The notes beneath the pieces were generated by a model that saw nothing but the letters and a program-made list of their open reading frames with translations, searched no databases and had not been told where the DNA came from. DNA of 6,440 bases from JBDSLU01 sp039916225. Its GTDB lineage: Bacteria > Acidobacteriota > Vicinamibacteria > Vicinamibacterales > Vicinamibacteraceae. Both the position numbers and the translations under genes were made by a program. Of the stretch, positions 1-5,918 are shown piece by piece. The stretch covers positions 1 through 6,440 of the forward strand of contig JBDSLU010000493.1 in the NCBI GenBank assembly GCA_039916225.1. Reading direction: 5' to 3'. Numbering within the stretch: the stretch's first letter is position 1; every line of letters starts with the position of its first letter.

Positions 1-783
1 ATCAAGCGCGAGGTCGTCTGGAGCGGGGCGACGCTGCGGCCGTCCGCGGTGCTGGTCGATCGGCGTGGGCCGTTCGTACGATCGCGGGTCGATGGCGACT
101 GGCTGACGCTGACGCAGGGCCTCTCGACCTTCGACAGCCTGATGACCCACTGCGCCGATCCGAAGGGCACGCCCGAGGCGCTGGTGCTGCGTGAGTCGAT
201 CCGCGGCTGGCGGTTTTACGATCACTTCCGCACCGATGCGGCGGCGCCGGCCCGGCTGCCGCAGATCGGCACCCACACGCCGGTGCTCGGCCACGACGGC
301 CGCGACCTGGCGGCGGCGCTGGAGACGATTCGGATGATCGGTGACGCCACGGCGTTGGCGACCGCAATCGACGACGCCTTCCCGGGCTCGCGCGTGTCCG
401 TCCGCGTGTCCGATGACGTCTGGTTCAACGTCGAGGTGCAGCAGCACGGCCTGCTGCGGCCGCTCGGAGCCGGCGAGCTCTCCGATGGCACGCTGCGCTA
501 CTTGCTGTGGGTGGCGGCGCTGCTCACGCCGCGGCCGCCGGCGTTGCTGGTGCTCAACGAGCCCGAGACCAGCCTCCATCCCGATCTGCTGCCGGCGCTC
601 GGCCGGCTGATCCAGCAGGCCGCCACGCGATCGCAGGTGATCGTCGTGTCGCATGCAGCCGGGCTGATCGACGCCCTGCAGTCGCTGCCCGAGTGCCACG
701 CGATCACGCTGTCGAAGGCATTCGGCGACACGCAGGTGGAGGGCTCGCTCGAGCCAGCGCGCTGGGAATGGCCGGCCCGGTGA
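1..783 (+). CDS. AAA-family ATPase, RecF/SMC-like (COG4637 type), C-terminal part
   Basis: The reading frame is open from base 1 to a TGA at 781-783, so the gene begins left of the window; about 260 codons are visible. The valine GTG at 49 is only an internal codon. The end carries ABC/SMC-type ATPase signals in order: a signature-like LSDGTLR segment (about 478-500), a Walker B strand LLVLNEPE (about 544-564) with the putative catalytic Glu, a D-loop-like SLHPDLL, and the H-loop strand VIVVSHA (about 640-657). Asn stands where many ABC proteins have the Walker B Asp; I recall LNEPETSLHP as usual for predicted ATPases of the COG4637/AAA_21 group. The Walker A loop would lie upstream and is not seen. 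Family members are predicted, mostly uncharacterised ATPases, so cellular role and partner are unknown. The exporter gene follows after 46 nt with no clear promoter between them. Confidence 0.85.
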   Translation: MKREVVWSGATLRPSAVLVDRRGPFVRSRVDGDWLTLTQGLSTFDSLMTHCADPKGTPEALVLRESIRGWRFYDHFRTDAAAPARLPQIGTHTPVLGHDGRDLAAALETIRMIGDATALATAIDDAFPGSRVSVRVSDDVWFNVEVQQHGLLRPLGAGELSDGTLRYLLWVAALLTPRPPALLVLNEPETSLHPDLLPALGRLIQQAATRSQVIVVSHAAGLIDALQSLPECHAITLSKAFGDTQVEGSLEPARWEWPAR

Positions 784-829
784 TCCCATCGGTCAGGGTT
801 GGCAGGCCCGACACGTCCATGGGGATGCC

Positions 830-2011
830 ATGAAGCGCGCTGAGTTCATCACGCTCTCCGCGTGCGTGATGATCCTCACGGCCCTGGGCATCGACATCAT
901 GCTGCCGGCCTTCGGTGATGTGCGGCGGCATTTCCACCTGAGCCCCGGCTCGACTCAGACGTCGCTCATCATCGCCGCGTTCTTCCTCGGCCAGGTCGCG
1001 CAGATCGCCTTTGGCACGGTCTCAGACAGCTGGGGGCGGCTCATCATCCTGCGGGTCGGGTTCCCGTTGTACATCGCCGGCGGCCTGGCCGCCGCGTTCG
1101 CGCCCGACCTGCCGACGATCTACGTCGCCCGCTTCGTTCAAGGCATCGGGGCGTCGGCACTCTTCATGATCACGATCGCCGGCGTGCGCGATCGCTTCGC
1201 CGGTGACGAGATGGCGCGCACCATGTCGCTCGTCTTCACGATCTTCCTGTTCACGCCGATCGTGGCGCCGTTTCTGGGCGCGGCGCTGCTCGCCGTCTCG
1301 TCCTGGCGCATCGTGTTCCTGGTACCGCCGGTCTTCGCGGGCGGCGTGTTCCTCTGGTCGCTGCGACTCGAGGAGTCGCTGCCGCGTGAGCGTCGCCGGC
1401 CGCTCGATCCGGCCGGCATCGCGCGGACCGTAGGCGACGTGCTGCGGAACCGGACGTTCCTGCGATACGTCGGCGTGACGACCGCCGTGTTCTCGGTCTT
1501 CAGCTCCTACCTGGCGAGCTCCGAACGCATCATCGGCGAGATCTACGGCCGGCCCGAGCTGTTCGTGTGGATCTTCGGTTTCACCGGGCTCGTGCAGAGC
1601 GCAAGCACGTTCCTGAATGCCCGGCTGGTCAAACGGTTTGGCGCCCGGCGCTCGCTGCGGGCGCTCCTCGTCGTTTATTGCGTGGTCGCCTGCGCGCTGA
1701 GCCTGGTCACGTGGTGGCACGGGGATCCGCCCGGCATGCTGGTCTTCTTCGCGGGCATGGTGGTGCTGGTGGCGCTCGTGCCGACGATCGAGCCGAACAG
1801 CAGCGCCCTTGCACTCGAGCCGCTGGGGGCGATGGCCGGGACGAGCGCGGCCATCTACGGCACGACGTTCTTCTTCATCGGATCGCTGATGGGCACCTTC
1901 GTCAGCCGGCTGCTCGTCGGCTCGGTGGCCCCGCTTGCTTTCGGCCACGCGATCGCCGGTTTCATCGCGCTGGCGCTCGCCTGGTCGGACCGCCGCCCGC
2001 CGACGCGATAA
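830..2011 (+). CDS. MFS drug exporter, Bcr/CflA family
   Basis: This 393-residue inner-membrane protein has the length and pattern of a 12-helix major facilitator drug:H+ antiporter. Helix 1 contains GIDIMLPAF (20-28), the counterpart of the TDMYLPA signature of Bcr/CflA proteins, with Asp22 in the membrane. Motif A is GTVSDSWGR (62-70) in the loop between helices 2 and 3. Motif B is RFVQGIGASA (101-110), followed by VRDRF (119-123), typical of Bcr. A motif C-like APFLG lies in helix 5 (146-150). A loop rich in Arg and Glu (about residues 175-195) separates the two halves. The family exports bicyclomycin, chloramphenicol, sulfonamides or cysteine; the substrate here cannot be read. The ATG at 830 was chosen because GGGGA (821-825) precedes it and the signature helix starts right after. 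The ATGs at 819 and 825 are out of frame. Its TAA overlaps the next start codon. Confidence 0.92.
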   Translation: MKRAEFITLSACVMILTALGIDIMLPAFGDVRRHFHLSPGSTQTSLIIAAFFLGQVAQIAFGTVSDSWGRLIILRVGFPLYIAGGLAAAFAPDLPTIYVARFVQGIGASALFMITIAGVRDRFAGDEMARTMSLVFTIFLFTPIVAPFLGAALLAVSSWRIVFLVPPVFAGGVFLWSLRLEESLPRERRRPLDPAGIARTVGDVLRNRTFLRYVGVTTAVFSVFSSYLASSERIIGEIYGRPELFVWIFGFTGLVQSASTFLNARLVKRFGARRSLRALLVVYCVVACALSLVTWWHGDPPGMLVFFAGMVVLVALVPTIEPNSSALALEPLGAMAGTSAAIYGTTFFFIGSLMGTFVSRLLVGSVAPLAFGHAIAGFIALALAWSDRRPPTR

Positions 2012-2469
2012 TGAGCATGATGCGCCTGGTACTCGTCCATCATGCCGACGCCGTCGGACCAGAGGTCGATCCGCAGCGCCCGCTGTCCATGATTGGCCGC
2101 TTCGACGTCGAGCGCCTCGCCGCCGCCACCGCGACGAAAGGCGTGAAGCCGGCGGTGATCTGGCACAGCGGCAAGCTCCGCTCGCGTCAGACGGCCGAGG
2201 CCTTCTGGAAAGCGTGCAACCCGTTCGCCGAGCTCAAGGCGACGCGCGGCCTGCAGCCGTCGGACGGGCCGTGGCTGTTCCGCGACGTGCTGGCCGAGGA
2301 GACCCGCGACCTGCTCGTGGTCGGCCACATGCCGAGCCTGCCGCGCATCTTCGCGCTGCTGAGCGCCGGCAGCGAGGACGCGAATCTCGGGTTTCCGCTG
2401 CACGGCGTCATCGCGTTGGAGCGCGAGCCCGACGATCGATTGTGGAAGGAGGCCTGGCGGCTGCCGTAG
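2011..2469 (+). CDS. SixA-like histidine phosphatase with HHA in place of RHG
   Basis: This 152-residue cytoplasmic protein has the size and layout of SixA, the phosphohistidine phosphatase branch of the histidine phosphatase superfamily. In order: an N-terminal strand LVLVHHADA (6-14), where His11 aligns with the phosphorylated catalytic His; DPQRPLS (20-26), matching the SixA RPLT turn; SGKLRSRQT (53-61), where Arg57 aligns with the phosphate-binding Arg; and VVGHMP (103-108) with the second catalytic His106. The usual Arg before the catalytic His (RHG/RHA) is His10 here. I recall SixA-like groups with Gln at this place, so activity may persist. E. coli SixA acts on phosphohistidine in histidine-kinase or PTS-type carriers; the target here is unknown. 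The ATG at 2011 shares its A with the TAA of the exporter gene, which implies coupled translation. In-frame ATGs at 2017 and 2020 are alternatives. No independent ribosome-binding site is evident. Confidence 0.85.
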   Translation: MSMMRLVLVHHADAVGPEVDPQRPLSMIGRFDVERLAAATATKGVKPAVIWHSGKLRSRQTAEAFWKACNPFAELKATRGLQPSDGPWLFRDVLAEETRDLLVVGHMPSLPRIFALLSAGSEDANLGFPLHGVIALEREPDDRLWKEAWRLP

Positions 2470-2478
2470 CAGCCGCCA
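2455..2478. terminator. Perfect 10-bp hairpin at convergent gene ends
   Basis: The arms TGGCGGCTGC (2455-2464) and GCAGCCGCCA (2469-2478) pair perfectly around the loop CGTA. The stem covers the last codons and TAG of the phosphatase gene and ends 16 nt before the convergent barrel gene's stop codon. Being symmetric it could act in transcripts from either strand. No T-run follows on either side, so it is not a textbook intrinsic terminator. It may instead block RNA 3' decay or be partly chance in GC-rich code. Confidence 0.45.
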
Positions 2479-2493
2479 TCGGCCTTGGGCGGC

Positions 2494-3072
2494 CTAAAAC
2501 CGTAAGGAGAGGCCGACCGTCGCGCGCCAGAAGTCGAACTCGCCGAGATCGAAGTCGCGCGGGTCGATGATGACCCCGTCGGCGCCAGCCTCGCCCTGCA
2601 GGCTGCGGAAGTAGCGGACGTCGCCGCGCAGGCCGACGTGATCGTTGAAGTAGCCGGTCAGGCCGCCGCCGGCGTTCAGCGCGAAGTCGTTGCGCGTCAC
2701 TTCGTCGAAGAGATCGCCCGGGCTGGTCACCGAGGCGCGCAGCAGGCCGGCGCCGCCCGAGACGTAGGGCGACGCGCCCTTGGGCTTGCCGCCGCCGAAG
2801 CGGACGTTGAACATCAGCGTCGTGATGTTCAGCTTGCCGTCGAAGTTGCCGAACGGATCGTCGCCGCCGAAGAAGTTCGGCGCGTAGCCGAAGTCGATGT
2901 CGACGCCGGCGCCCGAGCCAAAGCCGAGCACCGCGCCGTAGACGAAGCGGTTCTCCGTGGTCTCGCCGCCGAAGGTGACGCCGGAGAAAGGCGTCACCGT
3001 CGTCTGGGCGGTGGCGGGCGCGCTGACGAGCGCGCTGAACAGGAGAGTGGGAAGGATCGCGTATCGCATCAT
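2494..3072 (-). CDS. Outer-membrane beta-barrel protein (OmpA/OMP_b-brl-like)
   Basis: The 192-residue product begins with a signal peptide: MMRY, a hydrophobic run to about Ser17, then APATA with likely signal peptidase I cleavage after Ala22, before Gln23. The rest is rich in Gly and aromatic residues in alternating patterns typical of a small barrel, such as FVYGAVLGFG, VDIDFGYAP, PYVSGGAGLL and HVGLRGDVRYF. It ends in VGLSLRF; a terminal Phe is the usual BAM recognition signal. Length suits an eight-stranded barrel with acidic, Gly-rich loops (for example GGDDPFGNFDG). Specific function cannot be inferred; the fold class covers adhesion, integrity and unknown roles. Two adjacent ATGs (3072 and 3069) are possible starts and no clear Shine-Dalgarno precedes them. 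The gene lies 60 nt downstream of the VirB10-like gene on the same strand, so both may serve the envelope. Confidence 0.85.
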   Translation of the reverse strand: MMRYAILPTLLFSALVSAPATAQTTVTPFSGVTFGGETTENRFVYGAVLGFGSGAGVDIDFGYAPNFFGGDDPFGNFDGKLNITTLMFNVRFGGGKPKGASPYVSGGAGLLRASVTSPGDLFDEVTRNDFALNAGGGLTGYFNDHVGLRGDVRYFRSLQGEAGADGVIIDPRDFDLGEFDFWRATVGLSLRF

Positions 3073-3075
3073 TCG

Positions 3076-3081
3076 AGTATG
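3076..3081 (-). promoter_or_regulatory. Possible -10 element of the barrel gene
   Basis: On the minus strand CATACT (four of six matches to TATAAT) lies 3 nt before the first ATG and 6 nt before the second. TTGCCA, resembling -35, lies 14 nt further upstream, which is short of the ideal 17. If used, the transcript would start at about the second ATG and be leaderless, which would fit the lack of a ribosome-binding site. This is weak pattern evidence only. Confidence 0.25.
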
Positions 3082-3101
3082 GAGCCAGAGTGGCGTGGCA
3101 A

Positions 3102-3127
3102 AGCTCGAGCGCGGTGATGCTCGAGCT
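3102..3127 (-). terminator. Hairpin between the two envelope genes
   Basis: The arms AGCTCGAGC (3102-3110) and GCTCGAGCT (3119-3127) pair perfectly over 9 bp with an 8-nt loop. Read on the minus strand, the stem starts 5 nt after the TAG of the VirB10-like gene and is followed by a very short T-run (CTTTGCC including the stem's last base). That placement suits a weak terminator or an mRNA-stabilising stem that lowers read-through into the barrel gene. Each arm contains the self-complementary GCTCGAGC, so it is also a direct repeat and could bind a protein. Confidence 0.45.
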
Positions 3128-3132
3128 GGGCT

Positions 3133-4257
3133 CTACTGCTGGACGGTGATCGAAACCGGCGCGGTGAGGCGCACTGTCACGACCGATCCGGCACGGAAGC
3201 GCGCTTCGCTCGGCTTCTGCGACGCGGTCACGGCTGTGCCGGCTCCGGCGCCGGCCGCCGCGCCGATCGCCGCGCCTTTCTCGCCGCCGAAGATGGCGCC
3301 GATGATGGCGCCGCCGGCGGCGCTCGCGCCGATGCGCGCGCTGGCCTTGCGGCCGACGTTGTCGCCTTCGCGGAACAGCGTGTCGGTGGCGATCGTCTGC
3401 GTGTCGCCATCGGCGAGCACGAGCGTGTGGAAGCGGATCTCGATGCGGCCGCGTTCCTTGAAGCGGCCGCCGTTCTCGACGCGGGTGACCGCGCCGCGGA
3501 CGCGCGAGCCGGCCGGGATCACGATGGTGCCGTCGACCTTCACGTCGCGGGTGACGCGCGCGTCGACCCGATCCTCGGGCTGGGCGGTCTCACTCGAGAC
3601 GCTCTGCTCGATCTCCAGACCGATGACCGAATCGGCGGGAACGAGGAACGTCTCGGCGATGGACACCCGGGCAGCCGGTGGTCTGGCGACCGGCTCGATC
3701 GGCGCGGGAGGGACGGCCTCCGCAACTGCGGGCGGCTCGGGCAACGTCATCTCGACGGCTGGAGCCGGCTCAGCGGTCCTGCCGGCCGGCAGGGCGGGCT
3801 GGACCTGCGCCTGCGGTCGAATCGCCGGGCTGGACGTGCGGACGCCCGCCCGCTTCCGCGCCGCCAGTGGATCGATCGGCTTGGTGGCCCGCGACGGCTG
3901 TTCGACGGGTTCAGGTGAAATGGTCGCGGCCGGCGCATCCCGGGCGACAGACGCTTCGGCGACCGCTGGAAGAGCGGACGCGGGAATCTCGACGGTGGAG
4001 GGCGCGGCGACGGCGGCCTCGGCTGCCGGCGGCGTAGCGGGAACGCCGGCCGATGCGGCCCGCGGGGCCGCCGACGGAGCGGGCACAGCGGCGTGCGCTT
4101 CCAGGCGGGGCATCTCGACCTGTCGCTGGCTCTGGGCGACGTAGCCACCGACGCCGGCAGCGACCACCGACGCCCCGACGATGGCCAGGACGACCAGGGG
4201 CGTCCGCGCCGTGCGGGTCGACGGCACCGGCGACGGGGTAGGGGGGTGGGTGCTCAC
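3133..4257 (-). CDS. Membrane-anchored VirB10/TrbI-like glycine-zipper protein
   Basis: The 374-residue product has four parts. Residues 1-20 are a short cytoplasmic tail rich in Pro, Ser and Thr. Residues 21-41 form one transmembrane helix (LVVLAIVGASVVAAGVGGYVA). Residues about 47-200 are a Pro/Ala/Val/Glu linker resembling the TonB and VirB10 periplasmic spacers. From about 203 comes a beta module with VPADSVIGLEIEQSVSS, then VIPAGSRVRGAVTRV and LVLADGDTQTI; this order (AGT-type strand, IPxGSR, PDG) resembles the VirB10/TrbI C-terminal domain. A glycine zipper (about 303-341: GGAIIGAIFGGEKGAAIG) follows, and the tail RFRAGSVVTVRLTAPVSI echoes the first strand. No conjugation genes are nearby, so secretion function is not implied. 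The frame is open back to 4866, but the GTG at 4257 is chosen because GGAGG lies 8 nt upstream and the anchor follows. Molecular role unknown; periplasm-spanning structural or stress protein is an inference. Confidence 0.8.
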   Translation of the reverse strand: MSTHPPTPSPVPSTRTARTPLVVLAIVGASVVAAGVGGYVAQSQRQVEMPRLEAHAAVPAPSAAPRAASAGVPATPPAAEAAVAAPSTVEIPASALPAVAEASVARDAPAATISPEPVEQPSRATKPIDPLAARKRAGVRTSSPAIRPQAQVQPALPAGRTAEPAPAVEMTLPEPPAVAEAVPPAPIEPVARPPAARVSIAETFLVPADSVIGLEIEQSVSSETAQPEDRVDARVTRDVKVDGTIVIPAGSRVRGAVTRVENGGRFKERGRIEIRFHTLVLADGDTQTIATDTLFREGDNVGRKASARIGASAAGGAIIGAIFGGEKGAAIGAAAGAGAGTAVTASQKPSEARFRAGSVVTVRLTAPVSITVQQ

Positions 4258-4265
4258 GTGCCTGT

Positions 4266-4270
4266 CCTCC
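4266..4270 (-). promoter_or_regulatory. Shine-Dalgarno site fixing the GTG start at 4257
   Basis: On the minus strand GGAGG stands 8 nt before the GTG. It decides the start against a much longer open frame that would run across the divergent region and into thiO. A 14-bp dyad, CGGCAG-AC-CTGCCG (4277-4290), lies just upstream of it in the presumed 5' leader or promoter. Confidence 0.7.
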
Positions 4271-4378
4271 GCCCGGCGGCAGACCTGCCGGACCGGGGTT
4301 CGATTCGCAAGAGGCGTGCCGCGAACCGGACGGCCTCCCGCGCACTTTTCGGTCGAGCCCGCCGTCTCCGACAGCCCG

Positions 4379-4410
4379 ACTGTCACCCGGATCGCCGGGC
4401 CTACTGTCAC
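4379..4410. promoter_or_regulatory. Spaced direct repeat with central dyad in divergent region
   Basis: ACTGTCAC occurs at 4379-4386 and again at 4403-4410, 24 bp apart start to start. Between them, CCCGG (4386-4390) and CCGGG (4395-4399) form a 5-bp inverted repeat with a 4-nt spacer. The cluster sits between the divergent VirB10-like and thiO genes, about 42 bp upstream of the presumed thiO -10. Read on the minus strand each repeat contains GTGACA, one base from a -35 consensus, but no good -10 follows. It could be an operator for either gene; chance is not excluded. Confidence 0.3.
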
Positions 4411-4451
4411 TGTGGGGGGACTGCCCGACCGGAATTCACGCCGCGACGGGC

Positions 4452-4464
4452 TACACTTTTCGCC
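4452..4464 (+). promoter_or_regulatory. -10 element for a leaderless thiO transcript
   Basis: TACACT (4452-4457) fits the TAnnnT core of a sigma-70-type -10 box. Exactly 7 nt separate it from the GTG at 4465, so transcription would begin at the start codon itself. No Shine-Dalgarno precedes that GTG, in contrast to the two downstream genes. No convincing -35 was found at 16-18 bp spacing. Confidence 0.55.
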
Positions 4465-5577
4465 GTGCCGACCCCTGCCGTGGTCGTCGTCGGTGCCGGC
4501 CTGGTGGGCTCGGCGGTTGCCTGGGAGTTGGCCTCCCGGGGGGCGGCGGTGTCCGTCTTCGACGCCCGCGAGCCCGGTCATGGCGCGACCCAGGCGTCGG
4601 CCGGGATGCTGGCGCCCTACACCGAAGTCCGGGCTTCCGGCCCCTTCGAATCGCTGTGCATCGAGGGGTTGGAGGTCTACGACGAGTTCGTTGCCCGCCT
4701 TCGCCGGGACACCGACGCTGCTTTCGAATTCACCCGGTGCGGATCGCTGGAACTGGCTCTGGACGACCCCGGGCGGGCCCATCTGCGGCACGAACACGAC
4801 CGCGTGTCCGCCTGGCCGGCGGCCGGCGCCGAATGGCTGGAGCCGGCGGAGATCGCGATCCGGCAACCTGGGTTGTCGGCCGCGGTCCGCGGCGGCCTGC
4901 TGCTGGCGCGACAGGGGCGAGTGGCGCCGGCCGACTTCACCTCGGCGATGGTCGCGGCGGCGCGCCGCGCCGGCGCCACCGTCACCGCCGGGGCTCCGGT
5001 TTCAAGGCTGGCCCGCGTCGGCGGCGGCTACGAGGTCCACGCCGGCGGATCCAGGGTCCGCGCCGACGTCGTCGTGATGTCGGCGGGCAGTTGGGTCGGG
5101 CGGATCGACATCGGCGAACCCCAGGCACCGGGGGTCCGTCCCATTCGGGGTCAAGTGCTGCTGCTGCGTCCCCGCTTGCCGGTGACCTCGCGCATCCTGT
5201 GGGGACCCCGGTGCTACCTCGTGCCGCGCGCCGATGGGTGCCTGCTGGTCGGAGCGACGGTCGAGGACGTCGGTTTCGACGAGAGCACGACGGTCGCCGG
5301 CCTGTCCGGGCTGATGCAGGCGGCGATCGAGCTGGTGCCGGCGTTGGCCGATGCCGCCCTGGTCGAAGTACGGGCCGGTCTGCGGCCGGTGACCCGCGAC
5401 GAGCTGCCGGTCATCGGCGCCCGCGCCGGCGAGCCGGGGCTCGTCTACGCCGCCGGCCACTATCGCAACGGCGCGCTGCTGGCGCCGATCACCGCGCGGA
5501 TCGTGGCCGATGCCGTGCTCGACGGCCGACGTCATCCCGCGCTCGACGCGCTCGGGCCCGATCGCCCGACGCTGTGA
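4465..5577 (+). CDS. thiO: Glycine oxidase ThiO (FAD-dependent, DAO family)
   Basis: The 370-residue protein matches ThiO, which oxidises glycine with O2 to iminoglycine, the nitrogen-carbon unit used by ThiG for the thiazole of thiamine. The N-terminus has the FAD dinucleotide fold, VVVVGAGLVGS (6-16), ending in acidic Asp33 at the ribose-binding place. GATQASAGMLAP (40-51) is the ThiO signature near the flavin. Near the C-terminus, AGLRPVTRDELPVIG places Arg307 and AGHYRNGALLAP places Arg334 where Bacillus glycine oxidase has its substrate-carboxylate and active-site arginines. The frame is open upstream to 4093, but that would overlap the divergent gene. The GTG at 4465 starts right before the FAD strand and follows a -10 box, so it is preferred. 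No thiS, thiG or thiE lies in the window. Another amino-acid oxidase of the DAO family is the main alternative. Confidence 0.88.
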   Translation: MPTPAVVVVGAGLVGSAVAWELASRGAAVSVFDAREPGHGATQASAGMLAPYTEVRASGPFESLCIEGLEVYDEFVARLRRDTDAAFEFTRCGSLELALDDPGRAHLRHEHDRVSAWPAAGAEWLEPAEIAIRQPGLSAAVRGGLLLARQGRVAPADFTSAMVAAARRAGATVTAGAPVSRLARVGGGYEVHAGGSRVRADVVVMSAGSWVGRIDIGEPQAPGVRPIRGQVLLLRPRLPVTSRILWGPRCYLVPRADGCLLVGATVEDVGFDESTTVAGLSGLMQAAIELVPALADAALVEVRAGLRPVTRDELPVIGARAGEPGLVYAAGHYRNGALLAPITARIVADAVLDGRRHPALDALGPDRPTL

Positions 5578-5596
5578 CGACTTCGAGGGGGCTCCG

Positions 5597-5881
5597 ATGC
5601 CGAAGCTGACCGACGCCGAGATCGCCGAGCGACTGAAAACCGTGCCGCAGTGGACCCGTGACGGCGACCGGATCCATCGCGAGTTCACCTGCCCGACCTT
5701 CCCCGACGCCGTCGCGTTCATCGTCCGGGTCGGCTTCGACGCCGAGGCCGCCGACCACCATCCCGACATCGCGGTGCACTACAAGCGCGTCACGCTGACG
5801 TTCTGGACGCACAGTGAAGGCGGCCTGACCGCCAAGGATTTCGCCGGCGCCGCCGCGGCGGACCACGTCGGCCCGCGCTGA
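5597..5881 (+). CDS. phhB: Pterin-4a-carbinolamine dehydratase
   Basis: The 94-residue protein carries the family core EAADHHPDI (50-58) and THSEGGLTAKD (71-81). His54, His55 and His72 keep the 17-residue spacing of the catalytic His pair and third His of PCD/DCoH. The N-terminal LTDAEIAERLKTVPQW is also typical (usually LsdeEi...L..gW). The enzyme dehydrates 4a-hydroxytetrahydropterin, recycling the cofactor of aromatic amino-acid hydroxylases in the cytoplasm. No hydroxylase is visible here, and stand-alone PCD-like proteins have been linked to molybdopterin metabolism, so the true pathway is open. The ATG at 5597 has GAGGGG six nt upstream and lies 19 nt after the thiO stop, which suggests cotranscription. 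Upstream in-frame codons overlap thiO and are not needed. Confidence 0.92.
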   Translation: MPKLTDAEIAERLKTVPQWTRDGDRIHREFTCPTFPDAVAFIVRVGFDAEAADHHPDIAVHYKRVTLTFWTHSEGGLTAKDFAGAAAADHVGPR

Positions 5882-5918
5882 CACCACCGTCGTTGCCCGC
5901 ACCCGCAGGAGACCACGC

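Noticed and set aside
1022..1948. 308-codon open frame on the minus strand inside the exporter gene
   Set aside because: Its product is a low-complexity Arg/Glu/His-rich string, and the + strand frame is a clear 12-helix MFS protein with family motifs. It is an antisense shadow of GC-rich code.
1567..2010. Upstream extension of the phosphatase frame inside the exporter gene
   Set aside because: The extension is an Arg/Ala/Gly-rich out-of-frame reading of the exporter; the histidine phosphatase fold starts at the ATG at 2011.
2638..3117. 159-codon + strand frame opposite the barrel gene
   Set aside because: The minus strand gives a signal peptide, amphipathic strands and a terminal Phe; the + frame is Ala/Glu/Val-rich filler.
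2957..4144. 395-codon open frame on the + strand opposite the VirB10-like gene
   Set aside because: The product is Ala/Gly/Thr/Arg-biased without domain features, while the minus strand gives an anchor, linker, beta module and glycine zipper with a good ribosome-binding site.
3133..4257. Part of a type IV secretion or conjugation locus
   Set aside because: Only VirB10-like resemblance in one protein; no ATPase, VirB9, relaxase or coupling protein gene is present in the window.
4258..4866. N-terminal extension of the VirB10-like protein to an ATG at 4866
   Set aside because: It would overlap thiO on the opposite strand and put about 200 unpatterned residues before the membrane anchor; the GTG at 4257 has a proper Shine-Dalgarno.
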